Assembly (NCBI GenBank): GCA_021234155.1 | Contig: JAJEKV010000001.1 | Location: 26,211,189 to 26,275,188, forward strand | Direction of reading: 5' to 3' | Source: Isoetes taiwanensis | Lineage: Eukaryota; Streptophyta; Lycopodiopsida; Isoetales; Isoetaceae | DNA: 64,000 nucleotides | Part shown: positions 36,445 to 53,512 of the stretch, in pieces | Numbering within the stretch: the first letter of the stretch is position 1 | Layout: each line of letters opens with the position of its first letter | Notes under the pieces: generated by a model | The model's input: only the letters and a program-made list of their open reading frames with translations | Database searches by the model: none | Told to the model about the DNA's origin: nothing | Position numbers and translations under genes: made by a program

Positions 36445-36710
36445 TATCATCTTTGTTCCAAGTCCATGCTAACAGTTAGCCATATTCTGCAACTCATTGA
36501 TTTCTCAAGCATGCAAGATGAAATGGTTTTGAAGATATTGGATTTACATGGGCCTCTCTATGTGACAAATGCAGCTTTACATCTCTTTGGTATCACAAAT
36601 TGAGAAGGTGCCCCCCTTGCACAAGAATCTTCACGTTCTTCTCGAGTGTGACCACTACGCATGCATCTTGAAGCCTTTACTAGCAAAAACAAATTCTTTT
36701 TTGCTTTGTT

Positions 36711-36912
<202 letters not shown>

Positions 36913-36928
36913 CCTCTCTCCCTCTCCC

Positions 36929-40172
<3,244 letters not shown>

Positions 40173-40183
40173 TCTCTCTCCTC

Positions 40184-40230
40184 GTGGACGTTGCCAATGT
40201 GGCATGACGTAAAAATACTCTCTCTCTCTA
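40184..40230 (+). mobile_element. SINE 3' end fragment
   Basis: GTTGCCAATGTGGCATGACG and TAAAAATACTCTCTCTCT match the 3' end of the full SINE just downstream (GTTGCCTAGTGGCGTGACAT TAAAATACTATC), but with a CT rather than a CTAT tail. Confidence 0.65.
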
Positions 40231-40438
40231 GGTGTTTGGTCTAGTGGTAACACACTAGTTCTTGCAATTATAGGTCTCGAGTTCGAGACTGCCCAGAATC
40301 GCACTCTGAACTGTTGGGTGTCAAAACCCACAGACGCAATGTAAAGTGGTTGGGGGCAGAGCCCAACTGAGCAATGTAGTGTGGTGTGTAGTCACATGTC
40401 CAGTTGGATGTTGCCTAGTGGCGTGACATTAAAATACT
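40231..40438 (+). mobile_element. tRNA-derived SINE
   Basis: It has a pol III A box (TGGTCTAGTGG, 40237-40247) and B box (AGTTCGAGACT, 40280-40290) with tRNA-like spacing, a unique body, and the 3' end GCGTGACATTAAAATAC followed by (CTAT)n. The 3' end resembles that of the LINEs here (hairpin then GAxGTTAAAATA then short tandem tail), so the LINE machinery may mobilise it (inference). Confidence 0.78.
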
Positions 40439-40459
40439 ATCTATCTATCTATCTATCTA

Positions 40460-40516
<57 letters not shown>
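40437..40516. repeat. (CTAT)n and (CT)n tract 4
   Basis: About 28 bases of CTAT repeat pass into about 50 bases of CT. It forms the tail of the SINE and the left flank of unit X copy B. Confidence 0.97.
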
Positions 40517-43337
<2,821 letters not shown>

Positions 43338-43339
43338 AT

Positions 43340-44032
43340 GGTGAGATTTTGCTGATGGGTGACTTTAATGGTCGCACTGGGAACCATCAAGCAGCTTTGG
43401 TGAGCCCGGATGGGGAAGCAGAATGGTTAGAGATGTTAGATAATGACGAACTTGAGATATCAGGGTGGAATAGGATTTCAGATGACAGTGTGAAATGGCC
43501 AACTCCACAAGGGCGTCATGTCTTGCATATGTGTGGTGGTTTTGAGATGGTGATCTTCAATGGTACAGCTAGATGTCCAGGCTCTGGGAAACGAACATGT
43601 AAAAATGCAAGTGTTGTAGATTACATCATTGCTAAACCGTCTTTTGCTAAACATATTGTTAGTTTGACAATTGGAGAGGAAAATGAGAATTTTGATCATG
43701 TGCCTGTATCCATAGAAATCAGCGTGCAGTGTCAATATAGACAACAAAGTGCCTCAATTAAAAGTAAACGGATTCACTTAAAATATGATAAGGCAGAGGA
43801 GTATAGTAAAATGTGTGCGCAAAAAGTGGCCTCCCTTGTTTGGCCTAATACAGTACAGGAAATGAGTGATGCAATGACTACGATTTTGACTCAATCTGCT
43901 GATAGTTGTTTTATTTCTTATCGCCAGCGACAGGGGTTGCCTTGCAATGCATGGTTTGATGCGGAATGCAAGCAACAAAGGCTAAAATTTAAAGCAGCAC
44001 AAGGGGTGAATAAAGTACATTCAGATGCTTAA
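43340..44032 (+). pseudogene. LINE APE-type endonuclease, C-terminal part
   Basis: It opens directly out of CT tract 6 and encodes LMGDFNGRTG (Asp/Asn of the catalytic GDFN motif), NASVVDYIIA and ENFDHVPVSIE (the S-D-H end of the AP-endonuclease fold). A linker to RT follows. The N-terminal third with the first catalytic Asn/Glu is missing. It would nick target DNA for target-primed reverse transcription. Confidence 0.85.
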
Positions 44033-45677
44033 AAACAATAAGCGGGCATATCTGCACAAAAAGAATAGGAAAATGGTGGAAGAGTTGCTGGTTGAACCTA
44101 AAAAAATTTGGAAGAGACTTAAACCTGCGCAATATAGGGCTGATGGGTTGCATGTTGATGCTTTGATAGCGCACGTGCGGAAGCTATACAATGTGCCTGG
44201 GGTGGAGGATACGATGGTAGAAGAAGCAGATGTGGATGTGCTTACTTTTACTATCAATGATATACAGGATGGACTTAAGAGGCTTGCTAATGGCAAAGCT
44301 GCAGATGCTTGTGGCCTTATGGCCGAAATGCTTAAATGGGCTGGAGAAGAAGTTGCAAATAAAATGGCAGATATGTTTAATTTGGCAGTAAGAGATGGAT
44401 TTCCCACGTCTTGGCAGGTGAATAGGGTTGTACCATTGCATAAATCAGGTGATGAGGCTGATCCGGGAAACTATCGTACCATCATGGTTAGTAGTCTTTA
44501 TGCGAAATTGTTTGCCTCCATACTTGAACGCAAAATCAGCATTTGGACAGAAGAGCATAATGTCAGAGCGGTAGGACAAGCGGGTTTTAGACCCAAGAAG
44601 TCCACCACTGATCATCTGGTTACTCTCCGTGCTATGATGGATTCGGTTATTGGTAAAAAGAAACCCATGTATGCTACATTTGTAGATTTCAGTAAAGCTT
44701 TTGACACGGTGGATAGGCGAAATTTGTGGCGCAGGATGGTGGATTTGAGTATCCCATCAGGCTTTAGGCATGCTGTAAGTATACTTTATAAGAAAGTACT
44801 CGTACAATTATCATTTCCTTTTCTAGGATCGTGTGATGAAGTGGTAGAAAGCAATATGGGGGTGAAGCAAGGATGTCCTTTGTCACCTACCTTGTTTGGT
44901 CTATTTATAGACCAACTTGAGGGATGGATACGAGCACATGGAGGAGATGGTACACCTTTGAATGGGTATGTTTTCAAGCTTTTATTATATGCTGATGATG
45001 TGGTGTTGCTTTCTCGGAGCATAGAAGGGATGCAAACACATTTAGACGTGCTTGCTAGATTTTGTGATGCTATGGGTATGCAGGTAAATCTGGATAAGAC
45101 CAAGGCTGTGGTTTTTGGCGCGAATAAGACGGACCATGTTCATTTCTATTATATGGGTAAGCAAGTGGAGATTATGGAGAACTATAAATATTTAGGCTTG
45201 ATTGTAGATAAGAGCCCTAATTGGAATCAAGCTGTTGAACATAGAGTGAATGCTGGCTTAAAGGCATTATATGCCATGCAGAGAAAGTGTGTAAGTGCTG
45301 ATATTTGGAATTTCGAAATGAAGCGCATGCTTTATAAAGTGCTGGTGCAGACTGTGGTGCTCTATGGATGTGAAGTTTGGGGGCCTGGACTTGCTAATGA
45401 CAGATGGAAAAAGGTGGAAAAGATACAAAAGAAGTTTTTCCATACTGAGCTGGGTACTAAAATGCAGACACCCTATGACATGATGTTAGTAGAGTGCGGG
45501 ATGATGTCACTTGAGGCTGAAGCTCTCTGCAGATTGTTACGCTATGTGTGCAAGGTTTTGTATGATATGCCAGTCAATAGTTTGCCCAGACTCGCTTTAG
45601 AAGAAACCAGGAGTAAAGGGTGGTATGCGGATGTTATTAAGTGGCTTGTGAAATGGGGGATGAATATTGATGAGTGA
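44025..45677 (+). pseudogene. LINE reverse transcriptase
   Basis: A 550-codon frame with all main RT blocks: NGKAADACGLMAEMLKW, QVNRVVPLHKSGDEADPGNY, RAVGQAGFRPKKSTTDHL, YATFVDFSKAFDTVDR, NMGVKQGCPLSPTLFGLFID, the catalytic LLYADDVVLLSRS and MGMQVNLDKTKAVVFGA. The catalytic Asp residues are intact. It overlaps the endonuclease frame by a few bases in another phase, so a frameshift near 44030 splits one original ORF2. Confidence 0.93.
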
Positions 45678-46194
45678 TATTGATAGTTGGGTTAAGACGA
45701 GTTTTATAAATAAGTCATGGAGCGTGCCGGCTGTAAAGAAAGAATACTATAAGGCTCACATGAATCCCTCTTTCCAGGAAGCACAATATCTCAGGGAACC
45801 CATATCAGTGAAGTACAGGCAAGCAATTGCTAGAATCCGGTTAAGCTCACATCATCTTGGTGTAGAGGTTGGGAGATGGGCGGACATTGCACATGAATGT
45901 AGATGTTGTAAAATATGTGATGCAGGGGTAGTGGAGGATGAGGCGCATGTTTTGCTCTTTTGTGATGCCTATTCCGATATAAGAGCAAAGTATGGGATTG
46001 GTGTTGACTCACTTAGTGATTTTTTTCGGTACCCAGGTTCATGTATTGGGGGGTGTATTGTCGAGATTCTTAAGCATAGAGAGGAATGGTTGAGAAGAAA
46101 AAATGTGGAGGAGATAGATGTAGAGGAGCCCAGTGTATTATTCTCAGAGGATGCACTGGATGATTTGTTTTATGACTTTGACTGTGATGTGTAA
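45667..46194 (+). pseudogene. LINE C-terminal domain with CCHC finger
   Basis: It continues ORF2 in another frame after a break at about 45675: ARIRLSSHHLGVEVGRWADI, then CCKICDAGVVEDEAHVLLFC (C-x2-C...H-x4-C) and a C-terminal acidic tail (SEDALDDLFYDFDCDV). The same domain is seen in copies 2 and 3 and in the copy at 58.8 kb. In non-LTR elements this finger is thought to contact RNA or target DNA. Confidence 0.88.
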
Positions 46195-46253
46195 ACGTCT
46201 CATAGGCCTGGCGGTCTCGAAGACGTAATAATAAATTTCATTTCATTTCATTT

Positions 46254-46267
46254 CTCTCTCTCTCTCT
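46254..46267. repeat. (CT)n tract 7, right end of the chain
   Basis: Seven CT units separate the (TTTCA)n tail of LINE copy 4 from unique sequence (GGCTTTGCTTTGAAAG). Confidence 0.95.
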
Positions 46268-47690
46268 GGCTTTGCTTTGAAAGAGGTTTTGCTAAGGCGG
46301 TTCGCTCATTTCAAATTGATTGAATAAAATAGAGATGCTCCACGTGCTGCCATATCTTCATCTTTAATATTTGGTATTTTTGTTGTATTGCTATATATCT
46401 AAGTTGGAATGACAATTGTATTGTGTTGTATTGTATTCTCTTGATGTTGTAAGACGACAAATGCAGGTGTGCATATATGCGCTTATTATTCATCTTACTC
46501 CTTTAGATTTAGGTAAAGGAGCATTCATTCCAAGCTATAACATCTCAAGGCACAGGAACCCCTGATGGATTTAAATTTGTTGTATTGGAGGCAAATGTTT
46601 GCAGGACTTAATTTCGTCTTTTTAGTAGAACACGCATTGCTTTAAATTGTTAACACGCATTGGTTTACAGCAATTGTGCCTACTTCTTGCCAAGTCTCTC
46701 AGAAAATCCTCATATTATTTGATTATCTCACTTTGATACTCCTTGTGGCAGATATATCATCATGTGTCATCCTGCTTGTTAGTGTTCTTGCGCCTAGGCT
46801 AGAGGTCCATTGGAACCTCAGGACTATTCGGTAATCAACTCCATATAACGTGATATTGGATTCATTGATATTTTATTTTGTAGGTATTTTCACTGCACTC
46901 AACCTCTTATTCGGTGGGGTTGCTATACATCATTTACACAAGGGTAGTTACACAAGTTATGAACCATGCATCATTTACAATTCTGTAGGTAAAGCATTTT
47001 AAGGTTATATGAGCTAGAAGCTACCACCATTCTCTCCGGATCGCTCATCCGCAATAACTGTATCTATAATAGTTATTCATATTTTCTTATATATTGCTCT
47101 CAATTCTTTACAGTTACATATCCAGGCTACATGAAGACGGAGGAGCCTTTTGTAGATAATCTACACCATGAAGAGAATGAAACTTCATCAAGAACAGTTT
47201 AAGGTGAGAAAAAGTTTTGTGAGGCTCATGGTCTCTTTCAACAACTTGCAATTGATAGGTAAAAATAAGCATTTTTATCAAGAGTGTATTCTTTAAACAT
47301 GGTCAAGAGCTAGTTCAACACTAGCATTATTGGGAAGCACTGGTTCACGAAAAAGCAAAAACTACATGTTAAATTGCATTGTTAGAAGATACCCATTAGG
47401 CAAGTTCTAACGTATATTATTGAATGGAACCTATTTTAATGGAGTCACCTTTTTTAGAGTTTCTGCGAAATCCCCTAGTAGAATACCAGAGCAAAATACC
47501 TGTACCATCTCCAACCCTTGTATTGAAGGGAACATTTACAATGCATAAAAATCAATGCTTTGATCAACAAGTTAGTCATAAGCTTTAGGAACAAATCAAT
47601 ACACCTCTATAGGTCTAAAGAAAATAGTAAAAACTTTCTATGATATACAAGTCCTAATTTACTCTACACATCTATCACATAGGACGTTCA
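46268..47690. other. Intergenic region, no gene recognised
   Basis: AT-rich sequence with short frames only. It ends at the left terminus of the Helitron. The base before the Helitron is A (47690). Confidence 0.45.
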
Positions 47691-47960
47691 TCTATCTATA
47701 TATAATAATAAAGGCGTTTTATGATAGTCTGTGCGCATTTTTAGCCCTCGATTTTTTTACTTTAATTTCATCCCTTAGATTTACCAGTTTTTTATCACAA
47801 ACCGCCGCTTCCTAATTTCTCTTCTTCCCACATCCGGGCGTCTTCCCTTTCGAGTTCCTGTTCCTGAATGCCGGAATGGGGTTCTACGATCTCCATCTCA
47901 AGACCTAATTTTGTTTTCTTTGTGTGATTTCTTCCCGGATTTGAAGGAGTTTATTGTACG

Positions 47961-48092
47961 AATCGTTTTGAGCAATTGGGCAATGTGGATTCAGATTGCA
48001 AAGAAGAAAAGATAATGAATTTTTTGAATCGTTTTGAGCAATTGGGCAATGTGGATTCAGATTGCAAAGAAGAAAAGAGAATGAATTTTTTG
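47961..48092 (+). repeat. 66-bp in-frame tandem repeat
   Basis: Two units of 22 codons reading RFEQLGNVDSDCKEEK(I/R)MNFL, followed by a diverged third start (KHVEKFGQKQT, stop). Nearly identical bases and a conserved frame suggest a captured exon or recent duplication. I do not recognise the protein. Confidence 0.7.
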
Positions 48093-49339
48093 AAGCATGT
48101 CGAGAAATTTGGCCAGAAGCAGACTTGACAAAAAAAATTGAATTCGATGGCCATTCTGGACCGTTGTCTAGGTTAGAGAAGAAAATGCTCCACAAAAGCA
48201 TGGATCATGCCTATGATGCTCCACAAAGGTAAATCAGTTTTTTTCTTAGCTCTTATTTATCGTAGCTCTATCCCAGCCTTAATTAAGATCATAGTTCCCG
48301 GCATCACAGAGTAATGACGTCCTGGCGTTTGAGACATGATTTACCTTGCCATGGCATTTGCATTTTGGATTCTCACTTTAGTATAGTCCAATATGTCTAT
48401 TTGCCAGAGTTTTCTCTGTAATCTGTTCAAATTGATGTTTAGATCTGGTTTCGTCAGTTCTAGCTGCAAAGGCACGTGCAATGCATTCCTTAGCAAAAGC
48501 CCATGCATGACATGATTAAAAGTTTTATCTGATGAATAGGGCCTGGCTGATAATTTCGCTGGTGCTAACTCTAGGTTATTATATACTTTGACACTATGGG
48601 ATTCAGTATGTATTTCACTGCTGAGTAAAATGTATTGCCTTCACCAGGCCAAGCTCTTATAGTCTTTAAAGAACGTCATACTGGAGACAAGATCTTGAAC
48701 ATTTTTTAGCAACGTTGCCTTATCCGATGACGGCAGGTGATATTTTCATCCAAAATTTATTGCATTTGTTTGGATCAGTATTTATCTGCTCAAATAGCTA
48801 GGTTACAGCACAATATGACATGTATATTTGCTCCAAAACTGCTAACAGAGCCTTCATAGATAGGATAAGATAGTCTTTTCTTTGCTGATGATAATGCACC
48901 TTTATCCGAGTACCGGGCCTCTGCCTAGGAGTGCTATGGGAGCGTACCTTAGCTTTTTGCATTGGGTTGGTGCCATGTAGCTAGGCAATATGTGAGCACC
49001 GGCAGAGCTTTCATCATCTCCTCAAAAGAGCTTATATTAGACAGATTTCCATAACGTAAGGCGCCAAGGGCATGCTAGGAGTACTCGAGCACTTGATGCC
49101 ACACTCATTTGGTCATCTATGAGCACGCTAATAGCACGAGGACTTGCGGACTTGACAAGAACACGTGTTGGCTTTCCGGGAGTTTTGGGTGATTGGCTTG
49201 TTATCTGTCTTTGAACACGGAGTGCCGTTATGGCTGGAGCAATTTGTTTGCCAAGCTCTTCTTTGCTTGTGCTTAATCCGCCAAAATGGTTTCGGCGTTC
49301 TTAGTCGCATCCTCTTTCTTTTTAACCGGAGTTTTGACT

Positions 49340-49980
49340 TCATTGGTACTCTTGTCTAACTTTGTTTTCCCAAGGCCTTGCAGCCATCCACCTCTCTAGC
49401 CACTCCATCCCCAAGGTGCTTTCTGGGATCACAATCAGAAACGCGTCTTGGCGGCTTCCTCACCCGTCTTCCATAGCTTATGTATATTCAGCATCATAAT
49501 CAAGCTTCAGATTCCGAGACAAATAAATCACAAGTTACAAGAATTGAAATGAAAGGTGTTAGAAACCTGGTGAGAAAATGCATATGCCAATGCTCGTTCG
49601 CATTTAAGTGCAGCTTCTTGTGTTTTCTGCATTCTTGCTTGCATCTCTTCTGCTGATAAATTGCCATCGTTCCAATACTTGTTGGAATTTATGTCATTTA
49701 TAACACTCTCACTCTTAGCATCCTGGGAATTGCATTCTGACTGCAAGATAAACATAATTTTATTCACATATGTTCCGAAACTAGGAAAGAGGACCTTGGA
49801 AAATAGGCTTACCATAGCTTTTTTCCGAAGCTCCTGCTGCTTCAGTTGAAGCAGTTGGCGTTGGACTGCTTGGCCTTCCTCTGACATTCTGACCCTTCTT
49901 GCCCGAACCCGAGCTTGAACTCTAACCAGGGCTTGCATGCATTTGAGGGTGGACATTGCTTGTCTTCTAACCGTATGAGT
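49340..49980 (-). pseudogene. IQ67-domain (IQD) protein fragment captured in the Helitron
   Basis: Minus-strand exons: 49980-49813 (HTVRRQAMSTLKCMQALVRV, QARVRARRVRMSEEGQAVQR), 49740-49567 (AEEMQARMQKTQEAALKCER, ALAYAFSHQ), and 49422 down to about 49340 (APWGWS then, after a 1-base loss, LERWMAARPWENK). These are the second half of the IQ67 domain and the conserved WLERWMAARPWE block of plant IQD calmodulin-binding scaffold proteins. The N-terminal IQ motifs and C-terminus are missing. Introns are retained, so it was captured as DNA. The third exon has a single-base frameshift (AGT-GGC where AGT-TGG is expected). Confidence 0.85.
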
Positions 49981-50289
49981 CTGCCAGGTTTCCTGGGCAT
50001 CTAGATTTGGAAAAATATAAGTGCTCTAGAGCATATCAGGCAAAAGTGGTATGGGCTGGATCATTATATACGTTATAGTGGTCGAGATGTCTTTCCCCAA
50101 TTTTCATTAGTGGTTAGGTCTTCTTCGTCCTTCGGTGGTTGCTTGCCATGCTTTCTCTGAGGCATCTACGTCATAAGTTCTCATCTTTTATATGATCTTT
50201 TTCGTTTCCCTAAATACTAATACATTTGTAGATACCACGCTATCGATTTGCTTAAAGAGGGGGGATTCTTCATGCGCGAGCCTCAGTGC

Positions 50290-50420
50290 CTCGACATATT
50301 TATCGTTCCAGGAAAAGGCTGGAACAGGCCACGGTTCTCAAAAGCTTGCATATTTGATCCTGCCATAGTTTGGCCTGGACATATTTACGATTCCAGGAAA
50401 AGGTCACGGTTCTCAAAAGC
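50290..50420. repeat. Imperfect tandem duplication inside the Helitron
   Basis: GACATATTTATCGTTCCAGG with AAAAGG..CACGGTTCTCAAAAGCTT occurs at about 50296-50347 and again, shortened, at about 50376-50420. Another 33-bp duplication (GGAAGCAAAAAATGTGGATA) lies at 52283-52345. Confidence 0.6.
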
Positions 50421-52543
50421 TTAAAAAATGGTTTGAACTGCTTGACGATTATTAGGTGCCCTGCAGCTTTCATCAGATCATATCACAAACATCGATGAGG
50501 TAAAGAGTGGATTTTGATTTTGCTTTGGATTTATTTTATACCCTTTATTCTAATAGTCAAGTTTAATTCATGATATCTGCCACAGTACCTCATGCAATAA
50601 TATTTTCCCTCCAAAATATTTACGATGTTGCAAATAATCTTGCATATTGACACAATCATCTAACTTGAGATTATTTATCTTTCCTTCTAGCGCATTCCTC
50701 TGAATTGGACCTTTTCTAACACAAGTAGCCCGGAAGAATTTTATTGCTTGTGTAAAAGTTTTAAACTCTTGAATATTCCTGACAAAATCAGTAGAAACGC
50801 AGGTCCTTATTCAATGCGCACAGGATTTGCAGAATTCAATGCGCTTGCCTGCACAACATCTTCTACAACAACTGTCATCCTACTATATTGCCTAAATGGC
50901 ACGCCTATGGGCACTTCTAAGACCTCCCTATGAAATCTTGAAGAATCAGCCATTGCAGGAGTTGCTGCTAGCAGGTCCTTCAAAGCTATCAGAGTGCAAA
51001 GAAAATATGTTCTTCTACGAGGTTTTGATTCTATAGACCTCTTTCATTTAGCAGATCACTACAACACATTCTAAGCTATAATAATCATGCAGGAGCTCCA
51101 ATCTCTTAGATGCCATGTTCAAGGAGCAATTTATTATGCCAGCGGAAACTTTCTTATGTTTCTTAGATTTGATATGCAATAAACACCCATCGTTAGGTCT
51201 TTGAATCATGTGCTTACATTTTCTGCAGCATGGCATTGATTATGTTGTCTAGGTTTTATGATCCAGTCTATTGCGTCATTTGAGATAAAAGAAGTAGATC
51301 TCGAGCATTAGAACTATATTTTCACAATTTTCTTAACTTTTATTGGATGCAATTTTTAGATTTTTGTGCAGAATGACATTGCCCTTTATGCAAGACGGAT
51401 GTATTTAGAGTCTGGTTTTAGCTCGTATTCTTAACTAGACCCAGAATGGGTAACTTTCTTTGCATTTATGAAAATAGAGTTCTGTTGATTCTCTATGAAA
51501 TGTGCTGACCATTGCTATGTTCTATGTTTTCACTATAGCATGATTCAAAATCAAATAAGAAAATTTTGCGTGTCCTAAACTGCCAAACACAGTGACATGT
51601 ATCAGCATGCTTTCTATACAAGATCATCTGGTTTACTGAAAAAAGGTTACCGCTTTTGCTTTCATTGTGTTACATGGCAAAGTTAGAACCACTATAACTG
51701 GTCAAAATGTTCAAGCTTGCTGCAACATTTTGTACAAACTTATTGGTGCATGTGGAATAACAGGAATGTAGAACATTGCAACACTATCAAACATTTATAT
51801 TCAAATCCACAAAGAAACATTAATGTTCATGGCACCCTTTGAGTTTCCACTGGAGTTAAGATTTCTTCATGATGGTATTGGAGATGGATTGTCAATGCCA
51901 ATTTGTCATTGGTATGATGAGCAAGTAATACACTAGCAACTCTGCTTTGTAGAGAGGCCCATCTTGCAATTGACCTTGCAGATAATGTCCATGATAATGT
52001 CCATAATGTTCATTTCGGCCATTTTAAGATTCATCTTCAACTTTCAAATCATAATTCACAGGGGTATCAGAAAATGTTTACTCATTGCTTTTACCTTGGT
52101 TTCACAAAAAAAATGCATACACAGTAAAATATTTGGCAAGTTTATCAGACAGTATACAGAGGAATGTTCTTCTGCTGGCATGTTCTTGTACATTATCCAG
52201 GCACTGATGGGGACACCATGGCTTTGAATGAAGCATCTCTTTTTGTTGGTTTATATGCTGCAAGGATTGCATGGACAGATGTCTGGAAGCAAAAATGTGG
52301 ATACTATTAGATTGGAAGCAAAAAATGTGGATACTATTAGATTGACAAGAAACGACGAGCTATGGGATTGAAAAGACTGAATAGTTAAGTCATGAGGCAG
52401 TCCTGTTGAATGGTAATGTGGTTTTCAACGTTCTCTTACGGTTCCAACATTAACATTCACTCATTCAATGCAAACCAAGAACTAAACGTCTTAACTTCAA
52501 TCCACCATCTGTATTAGTTTTCTAAACTCATGCCTGACGAAAA

Positions 52544-52571
52544 GCCCAGCAACGCTGGGCACTTTTTCTAG
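52544..52571 (+). other. Helitron 3' terminal hairpin and CTAG end
   Basis: A seven-base perfect stem with an AAC loop, ACTTTTT spacer and CTAG. This is the canonical rolling-circle terminator structure of Helitrons. Confidence 0.88.
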
Positions 52572-53512
52572 TAAGATATAAAGGTAAAGGCCAATGGTCA
52601 ACCATACACTTTTCCTCTCAAATCGATCAACTATAGAGCATAGACATGAGCTTAAGCCACCATAATTCTTTACGATGAACTCCAAGTCTAATTTACTCTC
52701 AATATTTCTGTGATAGGAGGACTATGCAGAATGGACCATTACACTTAGAATGCACAATAGATACAAAGCATTCGAAGCAAATTCAATCACCATTGTAGCA
52801 AGACATATCGAACAAAATATCAACCTCTTGCATCGGTTTGTTAAAAAAATATACAAATCTTGCATCGATTTGTTATAGAAATATACAGATTCATTTTTCG
52901 CTAGTTTTTCTACACCAAACGTGAAGTTGACTTGCAATATGTGATCAATATAGTTAAATTACATTTGTTTTCAAAACAATTGAATATCTATATTGAATGT
53001 TAAGATTAGTGAACTAAAGATCTTTTTTTAGTAAAACTTTGTTGCTTCGAGTGCAACTCATTGCACCTTATGTTTTTGGGTTGCCCCTAAGGGGGCAAAC
53101 ACCTTGTTTATGTGGGCTTATGGCATATTATAGGTATTTACTAGTATATGCTTAGAATATGCCTATGACAGCTAAAAACCCTTACTGGCTGTAAATGCTC
53201 GGTCGTTTTCGTTGTTGGGCAGCCACTCTTGAAACTGGCTAACCGGAGAGGCCTGGCATAAGAGTGTGGGATTCAAAAAGTCTGGAAGCGGTGCCATATT
53301 CTTCTGGACATGGCAAAACGTCCGTTATTGGAGACTTGTGCATTGTGCTGCAGCGGCCAGAATAAAAGCAGATAATGGTAGTGCTAACAATACAGGAGGC
53401 TAGTACCGTGAGTCACTGCCCTGAATGATATTTTCAATGCACAGTGATATATCTCGAGCTAGCACAAAGTGGATTTGGAGCCTTGATGTAGCTGCTTGAT
53501 GTAGCTGCGACG
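52572..53512. other. Intergenic region upstream of GIF, with a dispersed repeat
   Basis: Presumed GIF promoter. A plus-strand copy of the GCCCCTAAGGGGGC-containing repeat (also at 34081-34150) lies at 53074-53154. A doubled GATGTAGCTGC precedes the GIF start codon. Confidence 0.5.

Larger units (their letters stand above)
47691..52571 (+). mobile_element. Non-autonomous Helitron (4.9 kb) carrying a gene fragment
   Basis: The 5' end TCTATCTATATATAATAATA (preceded by A) has the TC start and AT-rich look of plant Helitrons. The 3' end has a perfect stem GCCCAGC-AAC-GCTGGGC (52544-52560) followed 7 bases later by CTAG (52568-52571) and then T. Insertion between A and T with no target duplication is the Helitron rule. 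No Rep/helicase ORF is present. Inside lie a 66-bp tandem repeat and an antisense IQD gene fragment with its introns. Confidence 0.85.
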
